A DNA stretch of 64,000 nt from Planktothricoides raciborskii GIHE-MW2 (GCF_040564635.1 NZ_CP159837.1:3521001-3585000); one strand, 5' to 3'; counted from the first letter of the stretch, positions 8,258-17,950 are shown. Translations and numbers: made by a program. The notes: generated from the sequence alone by a model not told the origin.

Positions 8258-8926
8258 ATGAGTGATAATGACATTAAAGCATTAGAAATTACCCAGGGAG
8301 AACTCAGACATTTTATCGGCATTGACCCCAGCGAAATTGCCCGACCCCTGGATTTAAAAAATCCCCAAGATGTGTTAAACTTTTTACTCCAAGAAATACT
8401 AATTGCCGTGGCGTTGATGCCGATAATTGTTGGCGTTATTTATACATTTATTATCTTGCCTCTAATTGGCCCATCTGTCCCCGTAGCGATCGCGGTAATT
8501 TGTGCTACTTTGGTAATAATTATCATCGGGCGTTGGCTGTGGCAAAAAAGAACCACTTTAACCGCATTAGTTAGCCTCTTGCAAGATGTAGAACGCTATA
8601 ATTCTGTGATTAAAGCCATTCAAATTAGCGACCAAATCGAAGCCGCAGGAAATCGAGATGCGACTATCAGCGATCGCCAAACGGTGATTTCTGCCTTAAA
8701 CCTCACGAGAGAAGATTTACTGCGGGCTTTAAGAACCGAAAGAATCCTCCGAGAAAATAAAGAATTTATCGGCACAAATCCCGAGTTATTTGCCAATAAT
8801 TTAACCGCCATTCAAGCGTTACAAGTGAGCGATCGAGCCAGTGAATATGGGCAATTTCTCGATCGCGCCTTACAAATTGGCGTCAGCATTCAAACGGAAA
8901 TGAGAAAATTACAAAATCAACGTTAG
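8258..8926 (+). CDS. Two-TM membrane protein, unknown function, paralogue 2
   Basis: A 222-residue protein with ATG at 8258; the in-frame TTG at 8249 is less likely. The layout is the same as the preceding gene: ITQGELRHFIGIDPSEI, two hydrophobic spans (about residues 44-68 and 74-96), then a helical domain with DVERYNSVIKAI, VISALNLTREDLLRALRTER and ILRENKEF. The spacing of 40 bp and shared orientation suggest an operon. Conservation is strongest in the C-terminal helical part, which suggests that domain carries the function. No enzymatic motif is seen. Confidence 0.78.
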   Translation: MSDNDIKALEITQGELRHFIGIDPSEIARPLDLKNPQDVLNFLLQEILIAVALMPIIVGVIYTFIILPLIGPSVPVAIAVICATLVIIIIGRWLWQKRTTLTALVSLLQDVERYNSVIKAIQISDQIEAAGNRDATISDRQTVISALNLTREDLLRALRTERILRENKEFIGTNPELFANNLTAIQALQVSDRASEYGQFLDRALQIGVSIQTEMRKLQNQR

Positions 8927-8927
8927 A

Positions 8928-9143
8928 TTAGTTATTAGTTGTTGGTTATTGGTTGTTGGTTATTGGTTGTTGGTTATTGGTTGATGGTTGATGGTTATTG
9001 GTTGATGGTTGATGGTTGGTGGTTGGTGGTTATTGATTGTTAGTTGGTGGTTAGCTAGTAGGTTGGGTTGACGTAAGTAAACCCAACCAAACTAAGGGAA
9101 GAGTCAAGCGCAACATCTTTGGTGGGCAATGCCCACCCTACTA
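8928..9143. repeat. Family C repeats followed by a family D hairpin
   Basis: TTGGTTATTGGTTGATGG-type units run to about 9062. Then comes GTAGGTTGGGTTGACG with AAACCCAACC, and GGTGGGCAATGCCCACC at about 9119-9137, a near-perfect palindrome. The region lies between convergent genes and may act as a bidirectional terminator. Confidence 0.7.
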
Positions 9144-9149
9144 GATTAA

Positions 9150-10358
9150 TTAAACTAAAGCTGGGGCGGTTTTCTGTTCCAGAATTTTGGCGATCGCCTC
9201 TTCTACAGACTTATCGGGAGTGGATGCCCCAGAAGTAATTCCCACAATAATTTTGCCATCAGGCAACCAATTTTCTTTAACTTCAATTTCCCCATGTAAC
9301 GTCTTATATTCAATCCGATTACCGGGAAGAATTCGGCCAGGACCATCAATCCAATAAGAAGGAATCCCACGATGTTCGGCAATTTCTTGTAAATGGCTGG
9401 TATTAGAAGAATTAAACCCGCCAATTACTAACATTAAATCTAACGGTTCTCCCACCAAATTAAACATAGCATCTTGCCGTTCTTGGGTGGCATCACAGAT
9501 AGTATTAAAGGTTTGAAAATGCTCGGTTAATTCCGTCGGCCCAAACTTTTTCAGCATGGTACGCTCGAACAGTTTGCCAATTTCTTCGGTTTCACTTTTC
9601 AGCATCGTGGTTTGATTGGCAATGCCCACTCGTTCTAAATCTCGATCAGGGTCAAAGCCCGCCGAGCAAGCTTTGGCAAATTTCGCCATAAATTCGGTTT
9701 TATCCCCCCCTTCCAGAATATATTGCGCCACATATTCGGCTTCCTGGACATTTAGGACGATTAAATATTTCCCGGCAAAAGAACTGGTGGCGATGGTTTC
9801 TTCGTGCTTATATTTACCGTGAATAATCGAGGTATATTCCCGTTTTTTATGCTTTTCTACGGTATTCCAAACTTTGGAAACCCAGGGGCAAGTGGTATCG
9901 ACAATTTTGCAGCCTTTGTTGTTGAGTAACTCCATTTCTTGAACCGTTGCGCCAAAGGCGGGCAAAATTACCACATTTCCAGAGTCCACCACGGAAAAAT
10001 CTTTTTCTCCATTGTTGACCGGGATAAATTCCACTTGTAAATTTTTTAAGTCTTGGTTCACCCCTGGGTTGTGGATAATTTCATTTGTCACCCAAATCCG
10101 TTCTGTGGGAAAATGGGTGCGGGCTTCTAATGCGATCGCGATCGCTCGTTCTACTCCCCAGCAAAAACCAAAAGCCTCTGCCAGTCGGATGGTTATATCT
10201 CCACGACTTAGGGTGTAATTGTTACCCCGAATTTCTTGGATCAGACTACTTTGATAAACCGAGTTCATTGTCTCGTTCACTTCCTCTTCGTGGCCAAATC
10301 CCTTGCGATAGTAATTTTCCGACTGCTGTAAGGAGCGTTTAAATGCTTTTGTGTCCAT
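9150..10358 (-). CDS. ispH: 4-hydroxy-3-methylbut-2-enyl diphosphate reductase (IspH/LytB)
   Basis: A 402-residue protein of the long cyanobacterial/plastid type. IspH reduces HMBPP to IPP and DMAPP, the last step of the MEP isoprenoid pathway, using a 4Fe-4S cluster. The three cluster cysteines are visible: Cys66 ([11 protein letters not shown]), Cys157 ([10 protein letters not shown]) and Cys288 ([10 protein letters not shown]). The substrate-binding HGKYKHEET and [11 protein letters not shown] are also present. The N-terminal 45 residues precede the core, as in other cyanobacterial homologues. It supplies precursors for carotenoids, linking it functionally to crtB/crtP elsewhere in the window. 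It appears monocistronic. Confidence 0.97.
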   Translation of the reverse strand: MDTKAFKRSLQQSENYYRKGFGHEEEVNETMNSVYQSSLIQEIRGNNYTLSRGDITIRLAEAFGFCWGVERAIAIALEARTHFPTERIWVTNEIIHNPGVNQDLKNLQVEFIPVNNGEKDFSVVDSGNVVILPAFGATVQEMELLNNKGCKIVDTTCPWVSKVWNTVEKHKKREYTSIIHGKYKHEETIATSSFAGKYLIVLNVQEAEYVAQYILEGGDKTEFMAKFAKACSAGFDPDRDLERVGIANQTTMLKSETEEIGKLFERTMLKKFGPTELTEHFQTFNTICDATQERQDAMFNLVGEPLDLMLVIGGFNSSNTSHLQEIAEHRGIPSYWIDGPGRILPGNRIEYKTLHGEIEVKENWLPDGKIIVGITSGASTPDKSVEEAIAKILEQKTAPALV

Positions 10359-10764
10359 TGGTCTGTAATTTCTCTCTCTGGGTGAAATCGGGTCAATTAG
10401 TTTCTATTTTAAAAGAAGCTTGTACCATCGCCACGGCAAAAACCGTAATCTCCCGGTTTTGCCCAAAAAAACTAGACGGACTCACAAGAGTGATCGCCTG
10501 AGAACTTTTCAAGAGACGGTGACAGCAGCGGATTTAGGCGAAGTTAACCGCATACAACCGCATACAATAGAAACCGGAGACAATCTGGGAGTGAAGTCAT
10601 TTAGCAGTAACGAAAATCTATCAGGTAGATAGTATTTAGTAACAAAAGCACGAACAAAGGTGCTTTGCTCTCAGGGAAATGCAGGGGATGGAAACTAGCG
10701 GATATTCCCGCGAAAGGGAACTCGCAAAAAAATTCCGTTGGTACAGACTGTTCAGAGGTTAATC
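10359..10764. other. Intergenic region between divergent ispH and rsmH
   Basis: About 400 bases that must carry the promoters of both genes. An open frame at 10420-10632 has no recognisable protein features and I do not call it. No repeat family member or clear terminator was seen. Confidence 0.5.
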
Positions 10765-11643
10765 GTGAATCAAGAGAAAACAGCAGATTTTATTCACAAG
10801 CCAGTATTAGCTGGTGAGTTGATTTCCCGGTTGGAAATTCAACCCGGTGGGCATTATTTGGATGCGACTTTGGGCGCAGGGGGTCATAGTCGGTTAATGT
10901 TGGCGGCAGCACCAGATGTCAGGGTGACGGCGATCGATCGCGATGAAATGGCGATCGCGGTGGCGAAAAAAAATTTGGCCGAATATAGTTCCCAAGTTGA
11001 ATTTTGGCACGGGAATTTTGCTGCTTATGATTATACCCATCAGCAGTTTGACGGGATCATTGCCGATTTAGGGGTGAGTTCTGGTCAGCTAGAAATTGCC
11101 GAACGGGGCTTTAGCTTCCGAAATACTGGGCCTTTGGATATGCGGATGGATTCTCGCCAATCCCTCACTGCCGCTGATATTGTGAATTACTGGGACGAAG
11201 AGCAACTCGCCGATATTTTTTATCATTACGGCGAAGAAAGACTGGCAAGGCAAATGGCACGACGCATCGTGCAAAAGCGACCTTTCAACACCACCACGGA
11301 ATTGGCGGAGGTAATTGCCCGCAGTATGCCTCGACGCTATCGCCATAGCCGAACTCACCCAGCCACGCGGTTTTTCCAAGCCCTGCGGATTGCCGTGAAC
11401 GAGGAAATTTCCAGTTTGGAAACTTTTTTGGCCAATGCCCCAAACGCACTCAAATGCGGCGCACGGATTGGGGTGATTAGTTTTCACAGCTTGGAAGACC
11501 GCTTGGTGAAGTACGCCATGAGAGACTCGGAGATTTTAGAGGTGCTGACCAAAAAGCCCGTTCGCCCGAAAGGAGAGGAATTGGCGGAAAATAATCGATC
11601 GCGATCGGCCAAACTGAGGATCGCCCAACGGCTGAGTCCGTGA
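10765..11643 (+). CDS. rsmH: 16S rRNA (cytosine1402-N4)-methyltransferase RsmH
   Basis: A 292-residue protein methylating N4 of C1402 in 16S rRNA. Diagnostic segments are [10 protein letters not shown] at the N-terminus, [12 protein letters not shown] (SAM motif), [45 protein letters not shown] and [13 protein letters not shown]. The GTG at 10765 is preferred: AGAGG at 10754-10758 is well placed, and the TTG at 10738 would add nine atypical residues. Unlike the cell-division cluster position in many bacteria, no ftsL or mra genes adjoin, which is usual for cyanobacteria. Confidence 0.97.
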   Translation: MNQEKTADFIHKPVLAGELISRLEIQPGGHYLDATLGAGGHSRLMLAAAPDVRVTAIDRDEMAIAVAKKNLAEYSSQVEFWHGNFAAYDYTHQQFDGIIADLGVSSGQLEIAERGFSFRNTGPLDMRMDSRQSLTAADIVNYWDEEQLADIFYHYGEERLARQMARRIVQKRPFNTTTELAEVIARSMPRRYRHSRTHPATRFFQALRIAVNEEISSLETFLANAPNALKCGARIGVISFHSLEDRLVKYAMRDSEILEVLTKKPVRPKGEELAENNRSRSAKLRIAQRLSP

Positions 11644-12143
11644 TATATAAAATAATGGTTTATTCCGGTTTGACTGCGGAACTGTGTCAGATTAACTCCG
11701 GGAAAAGAATTCGAGGTAAAACCTGGATGATAACTTAAATCCCAGAATCACGGTAAACTCAATTCACAGCAACAATGACATCGGCATTGATTAGTCTTGT
11801 TTTGAAGTGCTCCTGGTTCAGGGGAATTTGCCAAAAACATGACTGAAATTCTAACAAATCCGTTGAATAGAAAAAAATAACCAACCATAGACCAGTTAAA
11901 ACTTAGGAGCATAAATAGCGTCGCCAAGGGCGTGTTGCGAAGCACATCAGCCCACAGACGCTCAAAAACCGTAGCGAAAGTAACCACACCAGGATACAGC
12001 CGGAGATTTCTATTAATGCCAGTATTTCTGCACAGCCACCAATGGGGAAAAATCACCCCAATAACCATTAATGTAGAAATGGATGTTATCGGGAACTATC
12101 CCACCTGCGTCACCGTGAATCCATTAGTTAAGTGGGGGATTGC
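11644..12143. other. Intergenic region, no gene supported
   Basis: About 500 bases upstream of the RsbU-like gene. Only short open frames on both strands, none with protein-family character. It contains a HIP-like GCGAAGC but no full repeat unit. It probably holds the promoter of the phosphatase-kinase operon. Confidence 0.5.
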
Positions 12144-13808
12144 ATGAGTCGGGGAAAAGGGAGCAAATTGAAAATGATGGTTGTTGATGACGAAATCGAC
12201 AACTTGGACTTGCTTTACCGCACATTTCGGCGAGATTATAAAGTCTTCAAAGCAGACAGCGCCTTCAGCGCCCTGGAAATCTTAGATGAAGAGGGCGAAA
12301 TGGCGATTATCATCTCGGATCAGCGGATGCCCGAGATGAATGGGACAGAGTTTTTGGGCAAAACCGTAGATCGGTTTCCCGACACGATTCGGATCTTACT
12401 CACCGGCTACACCGATGTAGAAGACCTGGTAGATGCAATTAACTCTGGTCAGGTGTTCAAGTACATCACCAAACCCTGGAATCCAGAAGAACTTAAAGCC
12501 GTAGTTCAACAAGCCAACGACACTTATAACGTTCTGAAGAAAAGAACTAATGAGTTACAGCGATCGCTGCGTCGGGAATCTCTGTTTAATGCAGTCATGT
12601 CCACAATCCGGGAATCCCTGGATTATCGCAGTATGCTGCAAACCATTGTGCAAACTCTGGGGGAAAACTTTGAAGCCACCAGTTGCGTGCTGCGAACCGT
12701 AGAGGGCGATCGGCTCTTAAAGGATGCCGTTTACTACCATTGCCACGTTGATTCTACCAATGAAAACCTCCACGAAGATCCGCTACTACAAACCGTCTTA
12801 CAAACTCGCAAAACCGAATTAGTCCAAAATCAAGACAACGGCAAAAATAGCACCCAACTGGTCGTACCCATGATCTGTGGTCAAGAAGTCTTGGCCATTC
12901 TCTCTGTCTACCAAGACGGCAGTGGGGACAATTGGAGTCCAGAAGATATTCAGCTAATTGAAAGCGTCACGGAACAATCTGCCCTAGCGCTGTCTCAAGC
13001 CAAGCTCTACCAACGCACCCAAGAGCAAGCCCAACAAATGCAAGCTGAACTGGAAGTGGCTCGGCAAATTCAAATGAATTTATTGCGCCAAAGTTGGCCG
13101 GAACTGGAATCAGCCCGGGTTCGAGCGGGCTGTTTTCCTGCCAGAGCCGTGGGGGGTGACTTTTTTGAAGTTTACGTTCACGCCCAAGGAGACATCTGGC
13201 TTGCTTTGGGGGATGTTTCCGGCAAAGGAGTTCCGGCGGCTTTATTTATGGCCAGCGCCATGTCCGTGTTGCGTCGGGAACTCTCTCAAGAACTCTCTCC
13301 TGATACCGAAGTGGTAATGAAAAACTTGAATGAAGCATTAGCCGACGATCTGATTGGCAACAACTGTTTCATTACAATGGTTTTAGCTCGCTATCGGCCT
13401 TCGACTTCCGAGCTCGCTTATACCAATGCCGGACATATTTATCCTCTGGTGTGGTCTCACCGGGCAGTGATTACCAAATCCGCACCCGTGGAACCGAATT
13501 TCCTCAAAGCACGGGGCATTCCTTTAGGGATTTTGCCGATCTGGAGAGGCAAATCCGGCAGCTTACAGTTAAGTCCCGGCGATGTTTTTCTCCTCACCAG
13601 TGATGGACTGACCGAAGCCACCGTTACCAATGCAGACCCCTCGATTAAGGGACTTTCAGTGGGTTCAATGTTGGAACAAGAAGGCTTGTGGCAAATATTG
13701 CTGCAACAGACTGACCAGCTAAATGTAGATTCTGTATTAGCTCGCGTCAGAGAGGTGGCTCAACAACAGGAAGATGACCAAACAATATTATCTCTAGAGG
13801 TTCTGTAG
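12144..13808 (+). CDS. REC-GAF-PP2C phosphatase (RsbU/SpoIIE-like)
   Basis: A 554-residue signalling phosphatase. Residues 10-130 are a receiver (VVDDE, phosphoacceptor Asp59 in IIISDQRMPEMNG, ILLTGYTD, YITKPW). Residues 155-295 resemble a GAF domain, and a coiled coil runs about 295-320 (RTQEQAQQMQAELEVARQIQ). Residues 325-554 are a SpoIIE-type PP2C domain with the metal Asp in AVGGDFFEV, LGDVSGKGVPAALFMA, ITMVLARY, NAGH and LTSDGLTE. Such proteins dephosphorylate anti-anti-sigma factors. The ATG at 12144 is preferred to GTG 12132. The HATPase kinase gene begins 4 bp after the stop, so the two form a partner-switching operon; the STAS antagonist is not in the window. Confidence 0.92.
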   Translation: MSRGKGSKLKMMVVDDEIDNLDLLYRTFRRDYKVFKADSAFSALEILDEEGEMAIIISDQRMPEMNGTEFLGKTVDRFPDTIRILLTGYTDVEDLVDAINSGQVFKYITKPWNPEELKAVVQQANDTYNVLKKRTNELQRSLRRESLFNAVMSTIRESLDYRSMLQTIVQTLGENFEATSCVLRTVEGDRLLKDAVYYHCHVDSTNENLHEDPLLQTVLQTRKTELVQNQDNGKNSTQLVVPMICGQEVLAILSVYQDGSGDNWSPEDIQLIESVTEQSALALSQAKLYQRTQEQAQQMQAELEVARQIQMNLLRQSWPELESARVRAGCFPARAVGGDFFEVYVHAQGDIWLALGDVSGKGVPAALFMASAMSVLRRELSQELSPDTEVVMKNLNEALADDLIGNNCFITMVLARYRPSTSELAYTNAGHIYPLVWSHRAVITKSAPVEPNFLKARGIPLGILPIWRGKSGSLQLSPGDVFLLTSDGLTEATVTNADPSIKGLSVGSMLEQEGLWQILLQQTDQLNVDSVLARVREVAQQQEDDQTILSLEVL

Positions 13809-13812
13809 GAAG

Positions 13813-14244
13813 ATGAAAACTGAGTTACATGTACCCAGCGATTTGCGATTTTTGTCTGTGGTCGAACATTGGCTCTTGAGTTGTTTAGAAATGGATTTAG
13901 GGGAAAAAGTGGATTGGCCCCGGCAAGCGAATCGCTTACGCTTAGTGTTAGCTGAAGCTTACTCTAATGTGGTGCGTCATGCTCATAAAGAACAACCAAA
14001 TTTACCTGTATTGTTGCGCTTGGAAGTGAAGGAGCGCGACTTAGCTCTGGAAGTTTGGGACTATGGCAAGGGCTATGATTTATCAGAATATTCCAAGCCC
14101 GTTCCCGAACAAATGCCCGATGGTGGCTATGGTTGGCTGATTATGAAGAAGCTGATGGATCGGGTGGAGTATAAGCTGGAAGTTGATGGTCGCAATTGTT
14201 TGAAGTTAGAGGCTTCTTTACCGGCAAAAGAACCCGCAAAATAG
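13813..14244 (+). CDS. RsbW-like anti-sigma factor serine kinase (HATPase_c_2)
   Basis: A 143-residue GHKL ATPase. The N-box is visible as LVLAEAYSNVVRHAHK (about residues 46-61), the G1 box as LEVWDYGKGYD, and the G2 box as PDGGYGWLIMKKLMD. This is the RsbW/SpoIIAB class, which phosphorylates STAS anti-anti-sigma proteins or sequesters sigma factors. AGGAAG precedes the ATG at 13813. Four bases separate it from the phosphatase stop, so the two are translationally close. The direct target cannot be identified from this window. Confidence 0.92.
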   Translation: MKTELHVPSDLRFLSVVEHWLLSCLEMDLGEKVDWPRQANRLRLVLAEAYSNVVRHAHKEQPNLPVLLRLEVKERDLALEVWDYGKGYDLSEYSKPVPEQMPDGGYGWLIMKKLMDRVEYKLEVDGRNCLKLEASLPAKEPAK

Positions 14245-14827
14245 ACTTATTCCCGCTTTTTTTTATTTTCTTTTCTAATATAAATTCTCACCGCTAGTTT
14301 GGCCAACTTGCGGTTTATTATCTTATTTCGATTTTTACGGTGAGTAGGGTAGCTATTGCCAGCCCTCTACCCCAAATTACAGCGCTTTTCTGCTGAATAG
14401 ACCACAGATGCTTAGTAGGGTAGGGGCGAAGCATGACCGCATATAATCTCTGGAACAAAATAAAAAATTTTGTACCGGAATGCTTCGCCCTTACGGATGG
14501 GGTGCTGGCATGAAAATACTGCAACAATCGGTTTGTGGTTATGCTGGAGGACTATTGTGCTTTGATCGGATCCAGAGACGGGCATCGCGGATCGGGAATC
14601 AGGTGTAATTCAGAACAAAATCTCGTCGATCGCGATTAGTGGGTTAGGGGGTTGGTCATTGACCGGCAAAATTTTCAGTTGGTTGGGCTTTGACCATAAA
14701 CAAGGGGGATAAAATTCTAGAGAAAACTTCAGTTTTAGAGAAAAAAAATGTAAAACAATGTAAAGTAATGTAAAATAATGATACAAAGATTAGCCATGCT
14801 CTTTCTCGCGACTTAGGGGAATCAATT
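14245..14827. other. Intergenic region with one family A repeat
   Basis: About 580 bases. Apart from the repeat at 14420-14494, it contains a T-rich stretch after the kinase stop (14255-14275) and short AATGTAAA-type direct repeats at 14746-14780 (AATGTAAAACAATGTAAAGT) just before the next gene. No coding region is supported. Confidence 0.55.
14420..14494. repeat. Family A hairpin repeat
   Basis: GTAGGGGCGAAGCAT at the left and ACCGGAATGCTTCGCCCTTAC at the right enclose a loop with no similarity to the 2.7-kb array, so arms are conserved while the core diverges. Confidence 0.8.
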
Positions 14828-15331
14828 ATGCAGAAACTGCACACAGAAATTGAAGCGATTCGGAATCAGATTTATCTACTCCAAAAAGAACGTTCTCGGA
14901 TGAAAATTCCAGCGATCGCCCCTGTGAATGATTCCCCAGAAGCGATTTCTGATGCTTATCGGACTCAGGCGAGAGAAACTGCGGTAATTTCCGCCGAAAT
15001 TAAAGGAATTGATGATGCGATCGCGGCTTTACAAAAACAATTAAACCAAAAACAGCAGCAACTCCAACAACAAAAAGCTGATGGTCGTAATCCGATTTTA
15101 CAAGAATTAGAAGCCAGTCAAGCCCAAGCTAAACTTCATGCCCAACGCATCAATGAGTTAGCGGCAGAATTGGCCGAAGAAGTCAAAGCATTGAAGGCGA
15201 TCGCTGATGATATGAGTCCGAGTTATTGGCAAGTTTATTTAAAACCATTTATTACCGGATTTAAAAGTATTTCTGTCCCCTTTGTTCGTTCCGATGGAAC
15301 CGTTTGGACAATTGTAAATCGGCGGGTATAA
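14828..15331 (+). CDS. Coiled-coil protein of unknown function
   Basis: A 167-residue protein. Residues 1-25 and 50-135 are strongly helical and Gln/Ala/Glu-rich with heptad character (AALQKQLNQKQQQLQQQ, LEASQAQAKLHAQRINELA). The C-terminal 35 residues (SPSYWQVYLKPFITGFKS) are more hydrophobic and aromatic, ending with VRSDGTVWTIVNRRV. No signal peptide is seen. No named family is recognised. It may be a structural or adaptor protein. It stands alone on the plus strand, followed by a triplicated repeat. Confidence 0.7.
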   Translation: MQKLHTEIEAIRNQIYLLQKERSRMKIPAIAPVNDSPEAISDAYRTQARETAVISAEIKGIDDAIAALQKQLNQKQQQLQQQKADGRNPILQELEASQAQAKLHAQRINELAAELAEEVKALKAIADDMSPSYWQVYLKPFITGFKSISVPFVRSDGTVWTIVNRRV

Positions 15332-15338
15332 TTTAATC

Positions 15339-15605
15339 AAAATCGGCGACTGTAGGGGCGAAGCATTCCCGCAGAATTTTGATGGTTAAAAGCGTAAATT
15401 TTTTACGGGAATGCAACGCCCTTATACAAAATCGGCGACTGTAGGGGCGAAGCATTCCCGCAGAATTTTGATGGTTAAAAGCGTAAATTTTTTACGGGAA
15501 TGCAACGCCCTTATACAAAATCGGCGACTGTAGGGGCGAAGCATTCCCGCAGAAGTTTGATGGTTAAAAGCGTGAATTTTTTACGGGAATGCTTCGCCCG
15601 CCCTG
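15339..15605. repeat. Three tandem 89-bp copies of a family A variant
   Basis: Copies begin at 15339, 15428 and 15517, each starting AAAATCGGCGACTGTAGGGG. Each contains GCGAAGCATTCCCGCAGAA, the core GATGGTTAAAAGCGT and the right arm TTACGGGAATGCAACGCCC (the third ends TGCTTCGCCC). The first two copies are nearly identical, which implies recent tandem duplication. The array lies between convergent genes. Confidence 0.92.
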
Positions 15606-15606
15606 A

Positions 15607-16374
15607 CTAACCAGAAAAATGCTGTAAAGAATGGGGTTTTTCCAGACCAAATGCGGTCATAAGTTGCCGATCGCCCATAATTTTTGCCGGAATTCCATCG
15701 GCAATAATTTTTCCTGCGGCCATCAAAATAACGCGATCGCAGACTTCTAAAATCATCTCCAAATCGTGAGAGGAAATTAACATAGTTTCTGAAGCCCCTT
15801 GTAAAAATTGAATCAGCCTTCGTCGGGCTAAAGCATCTAAATTCGCGCTAGGTTCGTCATAAATTACTAACTGCGGTTGCATGGCTAAAACACCAGCGAT
15901 CGCTACCATACGTTTTTCCCCTCCAGACAAATGATGAGGAGGACGGGGGGCTAATTCTTGCACTCCGGTTAAACTTAAAGCCCTGTCAACTCTTTGGTTA
16001 ACTTCTTCGGGAGAAAGTCCCATATTTTCTGGGCCAAATGCCACATCTTCCCACACCGAAGCACAGAATAATTGATCGTTAGGATTTTGAAACACTAAGC
16101 CAATTTCTGAACGAAACTCACCGGGAATTACAGGTTTGTCAAATAGACTGATTTCTCCCGTAGCGGGTAAAATCCCACAAATCGATAAAAATAACGTGGT
16201 TTTTCCTGCGCCATTTGGCCCGATAATCCCCACTCGTTCCCCCGGTACAATGGTTAAATTGATATTTGTTAAAGTTCCGGCACGATCTGAGTAAGAAAAA
16301 TTCACGTTTTTGAGGGCGATCGCGGTTTTCACCGTTTCCCGTTTACCCGAAATTCTTTCCAATTGACTTGTCAT
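15607..16374 (-). CDS. cbiO: Cobalt/nickel ECF transporter ATP-binding subunit
   Basis: A 255-residue ABC ATPase. It has Walker A GPNGAGKTTLF (about residues 56-66), Q-loop FQNPNDQLF, signature LSGGEKRMVAIAG, Walker B LVIYDEPSANLD and the switch His in LISSHDLEM. The Q-loop FQNPDDQ/NDQ form is characteristic of ECF-type ATPases (CbiO, NikO, EcfA). It is the last gene of the minus-strand cbiM-cbiQ-cbiO order, 99 bp after cbiQ. With CbiQ and CbiM it would import Co2+ or Ni2+ across the inner membrane. The metal cannot be assigned by sequence alone. Confidence 0.92.
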   Translation of the reverse strand: MTSQLERISGKRETVKTAIALKNVNFSYSDRAGTLTNINLTIVPGERVGIIGPNGAGKTTLFLSICGILPATGEISLFDKPVIPGEFRSEIGLVFQNPNDQLFCASVWEDVAFGPENMGLSPEEVNQRVDRALSLTGVQELAPRPPHHLSGGEKRMVAIAGVLAMQPQLVIYDEPSANLDALARRRLIQFLQGASETMLISSHDLEMILEVCDRVILMAAGKIIADGIPAKIMGDRQLMTAFGLEKPHSLQHFSG

Positions 16375-16473
16375 AGATTTTGCTACTTATGCCCTGGGAT
16401 TGATTCGCTAATTTTTTGATTATAGCGAATATTTGCTGAAAATACCTGATAGCTTATAGCTGATTGCTCATGC

Positions 16474-17286
16474 CTATAATAAAATTTCGGTGCCGATTAA
16501 GCTGATGGCGATAATAACAGAAATTGATAAGGCGATCGCGCTAAATTTATCCGGGAAAATTTTCTGTTTAATCCCTAGGGATGGGTGGGTTAACTTTTGG
16601 TTAATCTTGTGGTTAATCTTGCCATAGCCTCGGAGACGCATAGCATTATAGACCTGTTCTGACTGTTCATAACTGCGGACCAATAAAGTCCCCATCACCG
16701 ACGCAAAAATTCGCAAATTTCTCCGGGTCAGATTACGCGGTTTAAAACCCCGCAACCGTAAAGCAATGGTTAGAGTTTGCACTTGTTGCCCCAATTCAAA
16801 AATATAACGATAAGAGAGTAGGGTCATATCTGCCAAAATAGGAGATAAACCAAGCGATCGCATCGCCTTAATCGTGGTCAAAAAGGAACAAGTCCCAAAC
16901 AACACCAAACAAATGGTCATAATCGCCACAAACCGGCTGGCAATTAACAGCATCGCCAAACAACCTTCTTGGCGTAAAGTTAGAAAAGTCCATTGCCCAA
17001 TTGCCCATTGACTAATCACCGTTTCCCCAGAAACAAATGGCAGCAAAAATACCACACCCATCAGAAAAAAACCTGGGTAACGTAACCGAGTTTGCCAAAA
17101 AGAACGAGGTAGGTGAGACAATCGATAAACGATCGCCGTAATCAGCAAAACTACCGGCAATAAAAACAACTTTTCTACCCCGGCAAAGGCAATCATTAAT
17201 GAACCCAAGCCGATTAATTTACTTTCTGGTTGCCACCGATGGATCGGCGAATTTAAATGGGCATATTCATCAAGGTTAAATTTCAT
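16474..17286 (-). CDS. cbiQ: ECF transporter transmembrane protein CbiQ/NikQ
   Basis: A 270-residue integral membrane protein with about five to six hydrophobic spans. The two ATPase-coupling helices contain the Ala-Arg-Gly type motifs, seen as LRLRGFKPRNL and AMRLRGYGK near residues 175-225. The N-terminal HLNSPIHRWQPESKLIG is typical of the CbiQ family (LDxRxKL region). It overlaps cbiM by 11 bp, indicating translational coupling. It transmits ATPase conformational changes to CbiM. Confidence 0.92.
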   Translation of the reverse strand: MKFNLDEYAHLNSPIHRWQPESKLIGLGSLMIAFAGVEKLFLLPVVLLITAIVYRLSHLPRSFWQTRLRYPGFFLMGVVFLLPFVSGETVISQWAIGQWTFLTLRQEGCLAMLLIASRFVAIMTICLVLFGTCSFLTTIKAMRSLGLSPILADMTLLSYRYIFELGQQVQTLTIALRLRGFKPRNLTRRNLRIFASVMGTLLVRSYEQSEQVYNAMRLRGYGKINHKINQKLTHPSLGIKQKIFPDKFSAIALSISVIIAISLIGTEILL

Positions 17287-17950
17287 CGTTTAATGGCATC
17301 CTGTTTGCTACTTCACCTTTAATTAACTCTGGTTTTACTCGTTGCAAAAACATCACTAACATCGCCGTAAAAATTCCCTCAATCATAATCAAAGGAATAT
17401 GACTCAGCATCAGTCCATAAAGAGCCGATCGCTCAGTCAGGTTATCCAATTCAGCGGGTAAATTGCTAATCACTAAAATGAAAAAAATCATCAAAGCGAG
17501 TCCTAAACCAATAGCGCCCGACATAAAAGCAAAAATGCTAGTAATAACCGGCTTTTGCTCCCTAAATAAATAGCGTAACTGAAAAATATGATAAGCTAAA
17601 ATAGCCGGAATTCCCATCATCGTCGCATTGACTCCCAACGTCGTTAAACCCCCATGACCAAACATTTGACCTTGGAAAAATAAGCCAATCAAAATCGCGG
17701 GAAAGGCATAATATCCCAGAATCGTGCCTAACAGTCCATTAAGGACAAAATGAACACTTGCGGGAGGAATAGGAATACTAATTCCCGAGGCCACAAAAAA
17801 GGCAGCAGTCAATAAAGACGCTTTGGGAATACCTTGTTGGGGATTTTTTTGTCGATTAATTTGCCGCAAAGAATACCAAGTCGCTAAACCAGCGATCGCA
17901 TAGCCACCAATACAAACTTTAGCTGGGAGAATCCCATCCGCAATATGCAT
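17276..17950 (-). CDS. cbiM: ECF substrate-binding protein CbiM/NikM
   Basis: A 224-residue protein starting at ATG 17950 so that it begins MHIADGILP. The family requires this N-terminus, because Met1 amino and His2 coordinate the metal; the longer in-frame start at 17986 would destroy it. Further conserved segments are SGISIPIPPASVHFVLNGLLG (about residues 55-75) and FGHGGLTTLGVNATMMG. Seven hydrophobic spans are predicted. It is the metal-specificity component for Co2+ or Ni2+. It is the first of the three core transporter genes. A weak GGGAA Shine-Dalgarno precedes it. Confidence 0.95.
   Translation of the reverse strand: MHIADGILPAKVCIGGYAIAGLATWYSLRQINRQKNPQQGIPKASLLTAAFFVASGISIPIPPASVHFVLNGLLGTILGYYAFPAILIGLFFQGQMFGHGGLTTLGVNATMMGIPAILAYHIFQLRYLFREQKPVITSIFAFMSGAIGLGLALMIFFILVISNLPAELDNLTERSALYGLMLSHIPLIMIEGIFTAMLVMFLQRVKPELIKGEVANRMPLNDEI

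Noticed and set aside
10420-10632. 70-residue frame between ispH and rsmH
   Set aside because: Basic, low-complexity translation with no motif; probably non-coding.
11748-12147. Short frames upstream of the RsbU-like gene
   Set aside because: No conserved motifs and both strands are open by chance; no Shine-Dalgarno.
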